From the NCBI RefSeq assembly GCF_001613065.1, contig NZ_BDBQ01000063.1:38160-102159 (forward strand): a DNA stretch of 64,000 nt. Reading direction: 5' to 3'. Both the position numbers and the translations under genes were made by a program. Each line of letters begins with the position of its first letter. Position 1 is the first letter of the stretch. The DNA comes from Nocardia miyunensis NBRC 108239 (GTDB lineage Bacteria > Actinomycetota > Actinomycetes > Mycobacteriales > Mycobacteriaceae). A model generated the notes under the pieces. It was not told the DNA's origin, ran no database searches, and saw nothing but the letters and a program-made list of their open reading frames with translations. Shown piece after piece: positions 1 to 8,688 of this stretch.

Positions 1-274
1 CCTTGACGATGCCGTCCTTGCGCTGCCGCACGGCGGCGAAGTCGAATCGGACGTCATCGGCGTATACCCCGAAATCGGCTGCGGCGCTGACGGTCTGGAA
101 TACCTCGGCGGACCGCAGCATGGCCTTGGTGGGAATGCAGCCCCAGTTCAGGCAGACCCCGCCGGGCCGTTCCTTCTCCACCAGCCCGACCGTCAGGCCG
201 CGCTGAGCCGCCCGGATGGCGGCCACATAGCCACCCGGACCGCCGCCGATCACCAGTAGATCGAATTCCGGCAC
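1..274 (-). CDS. lpdA: dihydrolipoyl dehydrogenase, N-terminal part (runs off the window)
   Basis: Only the first 91 codons are inside the window; the gene continues past base 1. The protein opens with an FAD Rossmann motif (DLLVIGGGPGGYVAA) and then the redox-active disulfide signature GGVCLNWGCIPTK, with the two Cys five residues apart, which is diagnostic of the pyridine nucleotide disulfide oxidoreductases. The GCIPTK form and the ending KAML fit dihydrolipoamide dehydrogenase, the E3 subunit of 2-oxo-acid dehydrogenase complexes (cytoplasmic). The GTG start at 272-274 has a GAGGAGC Shine-Dalgarno a few bases upstream. Related reductases such as mercuric reductase share this N-terminus, so the exact assignment is inferred. 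Confidence 0.85.
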   Translation of the reverse strand, partial: MPEFDLLVIGGGPGGYVAAIRAAQRGLTVGLVEKERPGGVCLNWGCIPTKAMLRSAEVFQTVSAAADFGVYADDVRFDFAAVRQRKDGIVK

Positions 275-427
275 TCGTGGTGCTCCTCGTCTCGTACGAA
301 TACGACCGCGCCCGGATGTGGCACGTGTCATCACCGTCGAGTCTTGTCGCCACTGGGAGCACAAACAATGCACCGCAAGCCCAGGAATTCTGTTCCCAAA
401 CTGGGCGCAGCGCCCAATCCGGTGGTG

Positions 428-1627
428 CTATCGGGAGGTGTCGAGTCCGAGCGCCGCGAGGGCGAGGGAGAGTTCCAGCGCCGCGCGCTGATTGTCGATC
501 GGCCGCCCCAGCAGACCGGAAATGCGCTGCAAGCGATTGATCACGGTATTGCGGTGGCAGTGCAGCCGGGGTGCGGCATTGGCCGCGGAACGGTTCTCCG
601 CCAACCAGATCGACAGTGTGCGCAGCAGGATGTCGCGCTCCTTGTCCGGCAGTTCGAGCACCGGGCCCAAGGCGTGGGTGAGCAGTAGATCGGTCAGATC
701 GGGGGAGCGGACCAGCAGCGCCTCGGGATACCGCTGCTCCAACGACACCAGACCGCTCGCCTCCCCGGACAGTGTCTGTAGCGCGATGAGCGCGAGCGCG
801 TGCGCCGAATCCACCTGCGCCAACCCGGGCACCGGGGGCGAGGCCCCGGCCCGCCCGCGCACCTGCGGCCGAAGTTGTTGCAGCACAGCCTCATCGGTGC
901 GATGTTCGAGCGAGACGATGCCGATCGTGGTGTCCACCCGGTCGTGCCAGACCGATCGGATGCCCGAGGCCGCCAGCGCCGTCTCGATGCCCGCGCGCAG
1001 CGGTCGCCCGGCGCCGCGTGCCGCCACCACCAGATATGCCCCCTGCGCGGGAAGGTTCAGCTCTCGCGCGGCTCGTGCGGCGAAGACGGCGTCGTGCGCC
1101 CGGCCCGACAGCAGATCCTCGATCAGCGCGTGGCGACGGCGCTCGTCCCGCCGGACCTGCTCGAGTTCGGTGTTGCGGTAGGAGGTCACCAGCGATGACG
1201 ACAGGCCGTCCACCACCGCCCACATCGCCGTCCCGGTCTCCCGGATCTCCTGTGGCCCAACGTTTCCGGCCTTGTCCAGCAGCGCCTCCCAGACGATGCC
1301 GCCGCCGAGCCGGAAGGTGCGCAGCATCGCCTCCATCGGCACGCCCTGTTCGGCGCGATGCCGGCCGATCCCGGCGGCGACGTCGTCGGTCTCGGGATCG
1401 CCGCTCGCGCCGCCGAGCAGATCCAGGATCCGGGTCAGATAGCGGCGGCAGCCCTCCCGCAGATCCGCGCGCGGGACCGAGGTGTAGTCGGTCCATTCGG
1501 GGTTGTCGGTGAAGATCGCCGCCAGCAGTCGCCGGGTCATCGCCGGAACGTCGGCCCGGCACGCCTGGACCAGGGTGCGCGTCCCCGGGGTCGAAAGGGC
1601 AGGTTGTGGCGATGCCATGGCCAGCAC
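428..1627 (-). CDS. PucR/CdaR-type transcriptional regulator
   Basis: A 399-residue cytoplasmic regulator. The N-terminal ~150 residues form an alpha-helical sensor-like region with PEWTDYTSVPRADLREGCRRY. The middle resembles the degenerate GGDEF-like domain of CdaR proteins. The last ~60 residues carry the PucR-type helix-turn-helix (RLHCHRNTVINRLQRISGLLG). No effector can be read from the sequence. The gene lies 15 bp downstream of another PucR-family gene in the same direction, so the two are probably co-transcribed. A second ATG three codons in is an alternative start. Confidence 0.85.
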   Translation of the reverse strand: MLAMASPQPALSTPGTRTLVQACRADVPAMTRRLLAAIFTDNPEWTDYTSVPRADLREGCRRYLTRILDLLGGASGDPETDDVAAGIGRHRAEQGVPMEAMLRTFRLGGGIVWEALLDKAGNVGPQEIRETGTAMWAVVDGLSSSLVTSYRNTELEQVRRDERRRHALIEDLLSGRAHDAVFAARAARELNLPAQGAYLVVAARGAGRPLRAGIETALAASGIRSVWHDRVDTTIGIVSLEHRTDEAVLQQLRPQVRGRAGASPPVPGLAQVDSAHALALIALQTLSGEASGLVSLEQRYPEALLVRSPDLTDLLLTHALGPVLELPDKERDILLRTLSIWLAENRSAANAAPRLHCHRNTVINRLQRISGLLGRPIDNQRAALELSLALAALGLDTSR

Positions 1628-1642
1628 GGTACGCCGAATCGA

Positions 1643-3142
1643 TCAGGCGAGCGCGAGCGCCAGGAAGAAGTCGACCCGGTCCTCGAGCCGGGACAGATCG
1701 CGTCCGGTCAGCTCCTCGATCCGCGCGATCCGGTAGCGCAGCGTGTTGACGTGCAGATGCAGGAGTTCGGCGCTGCGGGCCCACGAGCCGTTGGTCTGCA
1801 GGAATATCCGCAGGGTGTGCACCAGATCCGCGCCGTTGTCCCGGTCGTAGGTGGTCAGCGGGTCCAGCAGGCGCAGCCGGAACATGCGGCGCACCTCGTC
1901 GGGGACGCTGGCCAGCAGCATCATGTGGGTGGCCAGTTCGTCGTGGCCGACGAGTGCGCCCGGGTGTCCGCGTCCGGCGGCCATGCGCCGGGCGTAGCGG
2001 GCCTGTTCGACCGCGCCGCGCAGTCCCTCGCCGTCGACGACGCCGCTGACCCCGATCGACAGCCGGATGCCGCCCAGACCGGGTTCGAGGGTGCGCAGAG
2101 CCGAGCCGATCGCGGCGACCGCCTCGTCGTCGGCGGGGATCAGCGCGATCGCCTCGCCGTCCACCAGACCCGTGGCAGGTGTTCTGCCATAGAGTATTTC
2201 GCGCAACAGCGCACGTAACTCCCTGGGCCGCAGCACATCCTCGGCCGCGGCGGCTACCGCGACGTAGCTGTCGCTCACCCCGAGACCGGTCAGCTCCAAT
2301 CGCGAAATGATCTCCGCCGGTTTGGCATCGGAGACGATCAGCTGAACCAGTTCCTCGGCCAGCCGGCCCTCGGCGCGCTGGCGGTCGTCGTTGCGGGCCC
2401 GTTCGAGCGAGACGATGGCCGCGAGCTCCCCGGCGAGCGCGCGACGTTGCTCGGGCCAGTCCGAACAGTCCGAATCGAAGACCAGCAGCCAGTCCGCGAC
2501 CCGGGAGGTGCCGAATTCGTCCACCGCGAACAGCGAACAGGGCCGCGGCTCGGTGCGGACCACGTGCGGCAGCCGCCGGGCGGACAGGAATTCGGTGACC
2601 GCCCGCGCGGGTGGCGGCTCGACCGGTCCGGCCACGACGCGGCCGGTCGTGGACATCACCCAGCAGCGCATATCCAGATCGCGCTCGATCAGCTCGAGGA
2701 CCGACCCCAGGCCGGTGCCCGAGACCAGCTGCCGATGCCGGTCCAGAATCGCGGTCAGATCCGCCGCCCGGCCGGTGGACAGCATCCGGGTGACCCGCTC
2801 GGTGACGGTCGCGAACGCCACTCGCTCGTGCACCCGGAACAGCGGAATCCGGTACTTGCGGCAGGCCTGCACCACATCCTCGGGCGGTTCGCCGTACCGA
2901 GCGTCCCCGGCGGCCAGGGCCGCGGCCTTGGATCGGGCCAGCGCCGCGACGAAGATCTCGCTGTCCTGCGGCCCGCTGTGCCACTGCATACCGGTGAGCA
3001 CCAGTTCACCGCCCGACAGATAGCGGCTGGGGTCGGGCAGATCCTGGGTGACGACCCAGCGCACGAACCGGTCGAGCTCCTCTTCCCCCGTGACGAGTTC
3101 TAGCCCCAGATCCGTCATCGCGAGCAGGGAACGTAGACGCAT
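1643..3142 (-). CDS. PucR family regulator (N-terminal PucR domain plus C-terminal HTH)
   Basis: A 499-residue protein. The N-terminal ~125 residues match the PucR purine-catabolism regulator domain (LRSLLAMTDLGLELVTG, then PSRYLSGGELVLTGMQW). A GGDEF-like middle follows, and the C-terminus has the PucR HTH (LLHLHVNTLRYRIARIEELTG). I use the ATG at 3140-3142 because the PucR domain begins there; the frame stays open 85 codons further upstream but that extension has no family resemblance. The gene diverges from the 8-oxoguanine deaminase gene across a 218-bp gap. With the family's known link to purine catabolism, control of that deaminase is a reasonable inference. Confidence 0.88.
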   Translation of the reverse strand: MRLRSLLAMTDLGLELVTGEEELDRFVRWVVTQDLPDPSRYLSGGELVLTGMQWHSGPQDSEIFVAALARSKAAALAAGDARYGEPPEDVVQACRKYRIPLFRVHERVAFATVTERVTRMLSTGRAADLTAILDRHRQLVSGTGLGSVLELIERDLDMRCWVMSTTGRVVAGPVEPPPARAVTEFLSARRLPHVVRTEPRPCSLFAVDEFGTSRVADWLLVFDSDCSDWPEQRRALAGELAAIVSLERARNDDRQRAEGRLAEELVQLIVSDAKPAEIISRLELTGLGVSDSYVAVAAAAEDVLRPRELRALLREILYGRTPATGLVDGEAIALIPADDEAVAAIGSALRTLEPGLGGIRLSIGVSGVVDGEGLRGAVEQARYARRMAAGRGHPGALVGHDELATHMMLLASVPDEVRRMFRLRLLDPLTTYDRDNGADLVHTLRIFLQTNGSWARSAELLHLHVNTLRYRIARIEELTGRDLSRLEDRVDFFLALALA

Positions 3143-3360
3143 GATTGCGGACGCTAACAGCCGGCACACCCGGTTGTCGCCGTATCGTCGGCACTGGTGA
3201 CCTCGCCGTAACGCGGGCGTCATCGCATTTGGAGGTACGTACGAACGACCCCGGGCGAACCGGTGCGCAGTTCGGAGTTCCGGTCGTGGCCGCGCGATGC
3301 CCCGGACGGGTGTACTGACCTGACACGTTTCCTGCCGATGGAGTGAAAGGCGACAGCGCA
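3143..3360. promoter_or_regulatory. divergent promoter region, pucR / 8-oxoguanine deaminase
   Basis: A 218-bp non-coding gap between two divergent genes. It must hold both promoters and probably the PucR operator. The only short palindrome I see is GTACGTAC near 3236. No confident -10/-35 pair stands out. Confidence 0.5.
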
Positions 3361-4755
3361 ATGAGTAAGGTATCGCAAGCTGATCCGGCGGGGTCACCGT
3401 CTGCGGGCCGCCGGATCATCATCGAAAACGCTTATATCGCAACGGTTGTCGGCGAGGAGATCGCCAACGGGTACCTGACCGTCGACAACGGCAGGATCAC
3501 CGGTCTCGGTACCGGGCTCGCGCCGGTCATCGAGGACGCCGAACGTATCGATGCCACCGGCTGCCTGGTCACCCCGGGCCTGGTGAACACCCACCACCAC
3601 CTCTACCAGTGGGCCACCCAGGGCCTGTTTCAGGACGCCACCCTGTTCGAATGGCTGACCGGGCTGTACCGCACCTGGGCCCGCATCGATGCCGACATCA
3701 CCTACGGCGCGGCCGCGGCCGGACTGGGCTGGCTGGCGTTGAGCGGAACCACCACCTCCACCGATCACCACTACATATTCCCCTCGGGCCGTGGCGATCT
3801 GTTCGAGGCCGAGGTTCGCGCGGCGGCCGAGGTCGGCATCCGATTCCACCCCTGCCGAGGCTCGATGGACCGCGGGCAATCCGACGGCGGTCTGCCGCCG
3901 GACGAGGTCGTGGAGACGATCGATCGCATCCTGGACGACACCGCCGCGACGATCGACAAGTACCACGATCGGTCCTTCGATTCGATGCTGCGCGTGGCCG
4001 TCGCGCCCTGTGCGCCGTTCTCGGTGAGCGAGACGCTCATGCGTGAATCGGCGATGCTGGCCCGCGACAAGGGCGTTCGCCTGCACACCCATCTGGCCGA
4101 GACGCTCGACGAGGAACAGCACTGCCGCGAGCAGATGGGCTGTACCCCGGTCGAATACATGGACAAGCTCGGCTGGCTGGGCCCGGACGTCTGGTTCGCC
4201 CACGCGGTTCATCTGCACGACAAGGATATTCAGCGTTTCGCCGAGACCGGCTCCGGCTCCGCGCACTGTCCGAGCTCCAATGCCCGGCTCGGCGCGGGCA
4301 TCGCCCGGGTGCGTGATCTGCTGGCCGCGGGCGCACCGGTCGGGCTGGGGGTGGACGGCGCCGCTTCCGCAGAGCTGACGTCGATGGCCGGTGAAATGCG
4401 CCAGGCCATGCTCTTTCAGCGCGCGGTGCACGGTCCAACGGCCCTGACCGCCCGCCAGGCACTCGAGCTCGGCACCCTCGGCGGGGCGCGAAATCTGGGC
4501 CGCCACGACGAGATCGGCAGCCTCGAGCCGGGCAAGCTCGCCGACATCGCGATCTGGCGAGTGGACGGATTCCGTTCCGCCATCGACGATCCGGTGTGCT
4601 CACTGGTATTCGGTCCGACCCCGCCGCTGGCACGGCTGCTGGTGGGCGGGCGCACCGTGGTCGAGAACGACGAACTGCGCACCGTCTCACAGGATGTCAT
4701 CGCCGCCGCCGGAAGCGCCGCCCGGAAAAGGCTTCTGCGAGAGGGGCTCGCATGA
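3361..4755 (+). CDS. 8-oxoguanine deaminase / TrzN-AtzB type amidohydrolase
   Basis: A 464-residue amidohydrolase-superfamily enzyme predicted to hydrolyse an exocyclic amino group on an N-heterocycle, most likely 8-oxoguanine to urate. The metal-binding HxH lies in NTHHHLYQW (His78/His80). Later motifs are STDHHYIFP, THLAETLDEE, WFAHAVHLHD with HCPSSNARLGAG, and GLGVDGAAS, the usual His and Asp ligands of subtype III deaminases. Length and the QWATQGLFQDATLFEWL segment fit the 8-oxoguanine deaminase branch. The ATG at 3361 has AAAGG about 10 bp upstream; a GTG six codons earlier is possible. The adjacent PucR genes support a role in purine breakdown. Triazine or guanine deaminase are the alternatives. 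Confidence 0.82.
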   Translation: MSKVSQADPAGSPSAGRRIIIENAYIATVVGEEIANGYLTVDNGRITGLGTGLAPVIEDAERIDATGCLVTPGLVNTHHHLYQWATQGLFQDATLFEWLTGLYRTWARIDADITYGAAAAGLGWLALSGTTTSTDHHYIFPSGRGDLFEAEVRAAAEVGIRFHPCRGSMDRGQSDGGLPPDEVVETIDRILDDTAATIDKYHDRSFDSMLRVAVAPCAPFSVSETLMRESAMLARDKGVRLHTHLAETLDEEQHCREQMGCTPVEYMDKLGWLGPDVWFAHAVHLHDKDIQRFAETGSGSAHCPSSNARLGAGIARVRDLLAAGAPVGLGVDGAASAELTSMAGEMRQAMLFQRAVHGPTALTARQALELGTLGGARNLGRHDEIGSLEPGKLADIAIWRVDGFRSAIDDPVCSLVFGPTPPLARLLVGGRTVVENDELRTVSQDVIAAAGSAARKRLLREGLA

Positions 4756-4815
4756 CGGCGGTCCGATCCACCGCCCGGCCCCCGGACACACCGTGAGCCC
4801 GATGGCGTCCGCCGC

Positions 4816-7119
4816 CTACTGAGGAGGCCGTGCCATCCAGGCCGCGACCTGGGCCCGCGAGGCGAAGCCGAGTTTGCCGAGGATGTTCTCCAGATGCCGG
4901 TCGACGGTGCGCGGCGAGACCACGAGCCGTTGCGCGATCTGCCGGTTGCTCAGGCCCTCGGCGACGAGTTCGGCCACCTGCAGTTCGCGCGTGGTCAGTA
5001 CGGCGTCGTCCTGCCGCGTGGGTTCGGCCGCACTCTCACGATTGTCCAGCGCCCGCGCCATCACCTGATCGTGATCGAGACCTTCGCCGCGCATGCGCTC
5101 GGCTCGCAGCACCGATTCGGGAAGCGCCGCGGCGGTTGTCCGCTCGCAAGCATCGTGCGGCTGCGCCAGGTAGGGTCCGAACGCGGTGATCGAGGTGCCG
5201 ATCCGGCGCCATTCCGACTCGATCGCTCCGAGCAGCCACGCCGCCCGTCGGTATTCACCGCGAGCGGCGGCGATCCAGGCCAGCAGTTCCAGCATCAGGC
5301 TCGTGGCCACGCGATCGTTGAACGCGGTCTGGATCTGCAGTGCGGCATAGGTCGAGGTGACCGCCTCGTCGTTTTCGCCGTGCGTGTGCTGGTAGAAACC
5401 GAGGGCCCACAGGGCCAGCGACTTGCTCCATTGTTCGCCGCTCGCATCGGCCAGGGCGATCGTCTGCCGGGCCGTCCGGGGTGCGGTGTCGGGGCCGTCG
5501 CTCGCCTGGGACATGGCCAGCTGGAACAGGGTGAACCGGGTGAGACTCTCGTCGTCGGGGAAATCCGCGAGGACGCGCTCATAGATCACGATGGACTCCG
5601 CGTTATGGCCGCGGAACCTCGCGGATGTGCCGCGCAGACTGCTCGCCCAGCCGGTGGAGCGGCGGTCGTTCACGGCGACCGCCCGGGTGATGCACTCCTC
5701 CAGCGCCTGGTCGGCCGCGTCGCGATCGCCCTGCAGCAGCATCACCCACGCCGCTACCCACAGCGCCGGGATCCGTTCGGGGCTGTCCGGGTCGCCACAG
5801 CGCAACGCTCGCTCGGCCCATTGGCGTCCGTCGCTGAGGAATCCATCGGCACACCAGTGGTAGCGAAGTGCGGTGACCAGCGCCAGCCCCTTGTGCGCGG
5901 CGGTCGGCTCGTTGGTGGCCCAGTCGAGTGCCGCTCGGAGGTTGTCGTGCTCGCGGCGCAATTCGGCCAGGCTGGCCGCCTGGCCGGGGCCGTTCCACTC
6001 TTCGGCGCTTCGCTCGGCGAGCGCGAGGTAGTAGTCGCAATGCCGCTCACGCCGGACATCGGTTTCGCCCAGTTCGGTCAGCCGGTGCCCGCCGTACTCG
6101 CGGATCGTTTCCAGCATCCGGTACCGGGGCGGACCGTCGCTCGGGGCGAATGTCAGGATCGACTGGGTGATCAGGTGGTCGATCAGGTCCAGAATCTGTT
6201 CGCGCGGCAGGTCGGGACCGCTGCACACGCCCTCCGCCGCGGCCAGGGTGAATTCGCCGGCGAAAACCGACAGGCGCGCCCACAGCAACTGCTCCGCCGG
6301 TCCGCTCAGCTCGTAGCTCCAGTCGATCAGCGCGCGCAGGGTCCGCTGTCGCGGCACGGCCGCCCGCGAGTCGAAGTCCAGCAGGGTGAACCGGTCGTCG
6401 AGTCGTTCCAGGAGCCCGGACATCGTCAGGGAGCGCAGCCGGGATGCGGCGAGTTCGATGGCGAGCGGGATGCCGTCCAGCCGGTAGCAGACGCGCGCGA
6501 CCGCCTCTGTCTCCCCTTCGGTCACCGTGAATTCCGGACGTACTGCCCGGGCGCGTTCCAACAGCAGCGTCGGCGCTTCGAAAGCGGTCAGTGCCGTCGG
6601 TGTGATCGTCGTGCCCGAGTCGGGGATCGACAGCGGCAGGACCGGGTACACATGCTCGCCCACGATCCGGAGCGCTTCCCGGCTGGTGGCCAGAATCCGC
6701 AGCTCAGCGCATGATTTGAGCAGGTGCTCGCACAGCGCGCCGGTACTTTCGACCAGATGTTCGCAGTTGTCGAGAACGATCAACGCATCGAGATCGGCGA
6801 GATGGTCGACGAGTTGACTCTCGGCGGTCCGGTTCGACATATCGATGATGCCCAGACTGGTCATCACCGCCTGTGCCACCAGAGCCGGATTGCTGACGCA
6901 GGCGAGATCCACGAACCAGACACCGTCCGGGAATGGAGTGGCGGCCGCGACCTCGGTGGCCAGCCGTGTCTTACCCACCCCGCCCACACCGGTGAGCGTG
7001 ACCAGTCGCGCGGTCGTGAGCAGCTTGCGGACCTCGCGGATATCCCGTTCCCGTCCGACGAAGCTGGTGATCGCGAACGGCATGTTACCGACCATGCGAG
7101 CGTGCCTGCGTCTGGCCAC
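4816..7119 (-). CDS. LuxR-type ATPase regulator (NB-ARC-like ATPase, helical repeats, LuxR HTH)
   Basis: A 767-residue regulator. Residues ~20-330 are an AAA/NB-ARC-like ATPase with Walker A GVGGVGKT (44-51), Walker B LDALIVLDNCEHL and sensor ILATSREALRI. The middle (~360-650) is helical and TPR-like (for example LRREHDNLRAALDW). The C-terminus is a LuxR HTH (LTTRELQVAELVAEGLSNRQIAQRL). This is the usual build of actinobacterial signal-transduction ATPases. The ligand is unknown. It converges on the deaminase gene, with 60 bp between the stops. The start is the first ATG; the ATG codons at residues 9 and 13 are alternatives. Confidence 0.88.
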   Translation of the reverse strand: MARRRHARMVGNMPFAITSFVGRERDIREVRKLLTTARLVTLTGVGGVGKTRLATEVAAATPFPDGVWFVDLACVSNPALVAQAVMTSLGIIDMSNRTAESQLVDHLADLDALIVLDNCEHLVESTGALCEHLLKSCAELRILATSREALRIVGEHVYPVLPLSIPDSGTTITPTALTAFEAPTLLLERARAVRPEFTVTEGETEAVARVCYRLDGIPLAIELAASRLRSLTMSGLLERLDDRFTLLDFDSRAAVPRQRTLRALIDWSYELSGPAEQLLWARLSVFAGEFTLAAAEGVCSGPDLPREQILDLIDHLITQSILTFAPSDGPPRYRMLETIREYGGHRLTELGETDVRRERHCDYYLALAERSAEEWNGPGQAASLAELRREHDNLRAALDWATNEPTAAHKGLALVTALRYHWCADGFLSDGRQWAERALRCGDPDSPERIPALWVAAWVMLLQGDRDAADQALEECITRAVAVNDRRSTGWASSLRGTSARFRGHNAESIVIYERVLADFPDDESLTRFTLFQLAMSQASDGPDTAPRTARQTIALADASGEQWSKSLALWALGFYQHTHGENDEAVTSTYAALQIQTAFNDRVATSLMLELLAWIAAARGEYRRAAWLLGAIESEWRRIGTSITAFGPYLAQPHDACERTTAAALPESVLRAERMRGEGLDHDQVMARALDNRESAAEPTRQDDAVLTTRELQVAELVAEGLSNRQIAQRLVVSPRTVDRHLENILGKLGFASRAQVAAWMARPPQ

Positions 7120-7479
7120 GACACCAATCTAACCGCGTCGAGTACCCAGCATCCCCGTAGCGAATAACGAGTTGATGCGAAAGCTGCGTCGCCGTCCTCC
7201 GCCCTGTTTTCGGTGCCTGGTTCAGCCGGGAGGCAGGTATACGGGTACTTATCTGGGTACGAGGATGGGTAATTCCACGGATGCCGGATGGGTGTAAAAG
7301 ACGAGAATTACAGGGGCAAGCGACAGAAGTGCCAGCCTTTCGGCGGAGCGTTCACCGCACGACGACCCCACCGGCACGGCTTGCGGCCCCTGCGGCTCAC
7401 AACGGAGTGCAGCCGAGGTCGAGCAGTGCCGCTCGGTGGGGCCACGACCTTGTGCGGCGAACCGAAACCGGATCATCCG
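7120..7479. other. gene-free stretch upstream of the LuxR-type gene and the 112-aa gene
   Basis: 360 bp with no convincing gene. The frame of the next plus-strand gene stays open back to 7288, but that stretch is Arg/Pro-rich and unlike a protein. The region probably holds the promoter of the LuxR-type regulator on the minus strand. I see no clear operator. Confidence 0.4.
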
Positions 7480-7818
7480 ATGCACACTGTATTGCCCCTC
7501 GCCTACGGATACCTACGCACCGATCTACTGCGCGATCGCGACCCGAATTCGGTTGAACAGCGGCTACGAGCCGCCGCGGACTCACTCGGGTACGCACTGG
7601 GCACCGTCTTCTACGAGCCGGTTCCCCACGACGGGACCCTGCCACCGGCGTTCGTCGAGCTGGTCCAGGAATGCCGCCGAACCGAAGCGCACACGGTCCT
7701 GACCATGCACGGACACCTGTCCTGCATGTCCGTGTGTCACAAAGTCCTCGAGGCGATCCTCGGAGGACACCCCGGCGGCATGATCCGGGAAGTCGAGCCG
7801 GAATGGGAGGCCTGCTGA
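7480..7818 (+). CDS. small protein resembling the N-terminal lobe of serine recombinases
   Basis: A 112-residue protein starting MHTVLPLAYGYLRTDLLRD. The pattern AYGYLRTD, then a DP-x3-EQRLRAAADSLGYALG helix and a following strand, resembles the resolvase fold of serine recombinases. The Ser nucleophile that follows YxRxS in true resolvases is replaced here (YLRTD), and there is no DNA-binding C-terminus, so it is unlikely to recombine DNA. Proteins of this sort are common in Nocardia-like genomes and their function is unknown. The ATG at 7480 is chosen because similarity begins there; no strong Shine-Dalgarno precedes it. Confidence 0.6.
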   Translation: MHTVLPLAYGYLRTDLLRDRDPNSVEQRLRAAADSLGYALGTVFYEPVPHDGTLPPAFVELVQECRRTEAHTVLTMHGHLSCMSVCHKVLEAILGGHPGGMIREVEPEWEAC

Positions 7819-8356
7819 TCATCAGCAGCGGCACAGTCCGCACGACAACCGCCTGAACTTCGACCCCCCACCCGGGTCCCGGGTGCACGTCGTCTCCGAT
7901 GAGACGGTGCGTCCGGTGATGGCGGCCGCGGTGACGGGGTGCCATCTTTGCGGCGGAAATCTTCGACCGCGGTCATCCGTCGAGCCATCGTTCGATCTCT
8001 CGTCGAGTGTTTCGGTGGGGTCTGCGGGTAGCTTCAGTGCGATGCTTGCTCGATCCGCATCGCTCGGCTCGGCGAGGCTCCGCCTCGCAACGCCCGAGTC
8101 CCATGGCAATTCGCTCGCCGAGTTCATCCATACGTCCCCCTGAGGCGGAGCCTGCTTCTTCGTAGACTTGAAAAGCTCTGTGGTGCAGATGGAATAGTCT
8201 GATCATGTCGTCCTCGGCCCGGCAATCGGCAGGTGCTGTCGAAAGTGTTGCGCGCTTTCGTATTTCCGAATTGCATTCCCGCGCATGCGGGATGGCAGCG
8301 TGTCACTCGCGAGGCGAATCCCGTGGGCTCTCCCGGAATCGCCGACAGTCGCAGAT
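7819..8356. other. gene-poor stretch before the DUF5753 relic
   Basis: About 540 bp with no frame that looks like a gene on either strand. Base composition is less GC-biased than in the neighbouring genes, and short frames lack ribosome sites and codon bias. It is probably residue of decayed accessory DNA. Confidence 0.4.
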
Positions 8357-8558
8357 GCAGCACGGCAGTTGGAACTGACAGCTCGGCGGCAGCGGAGAAT
8401 TACCGAAGATCCTGAATTCTCACTGGAAGTGCTGTTGTCCGAGGCAACCTTGCGGCATCAGGTCGGCAGCCGGGAGGTGATGGCCGAGCCAGTGAGGCAC
8501 CTTGCAACACCAGGCGTCTGGTGCTGGAGATCGCATCGCAGAGGAGTACGGCGCGTGA
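8357..8558 (+). pseudogene. relic of an XRE-family DUF5753 regulator
   Basis: One frame reads RQLELTARRQRRITEDP, LEVLLSEATLRHQVG and REVMAEPVRHL, which match the middle of the DUF5753 domain of actinobacterial XRE regulators. The N-terminal HTH is absent. After about 8504 the similarity stops and another frame reads RIAEEYGA followed by TGA at 8556-8558, as at the usual C-terminus. That TGA overlaps the GTG of the next gene (GTGA), the arrangement typical of intact DUF5753-DUF397 pairs. This is therefore a remnant with 5' loss and an internal deletion. Confidence 0.65.
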
Positions 8559-8688
8559 GCAAAAGGCTATCCGGCGCAATCTGGTTCAAGAGTAGTCATA
8601 GTCAGACGGCGGAGATTGCGTCGAGGTTGCCCATCTCTTCGGCGGATCGGTCGGTGTCCGTGACTCGAAGAATCCACTCAGTCGTTGA
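8555..8688 (+). pseudogene. DUF397 protein gene broken by one base
   Basis: The GTG at 8555 follows GAGGAG at 8541-8546. The frame reads IWFKSSHSQT and is then lost. One frame over it continues CVEVAHLFGG and SVGVRDSKNPLSR and ends at TGA 8686-8688. WFKSS, CVEVA and VRDSK are the three conserved blocks of DUF397. Adding one base after CAGAC near 8606 restores TGGDCVEVA, so a single-base deletion explains the break. DUF397 proteins are small partners of XRE-DUF5753 regulators; both members of this pair are damaged. A base-calling error at this one site cannot be excluded. Confidence 0.75.

Noticed and set aside
891..2984. A 697-codon frame on the minus strand across both pucR genes
   Set aside because: Out-of-frame shadow of two well-supported genes; product is almost pure Arg/Gly/Ala.
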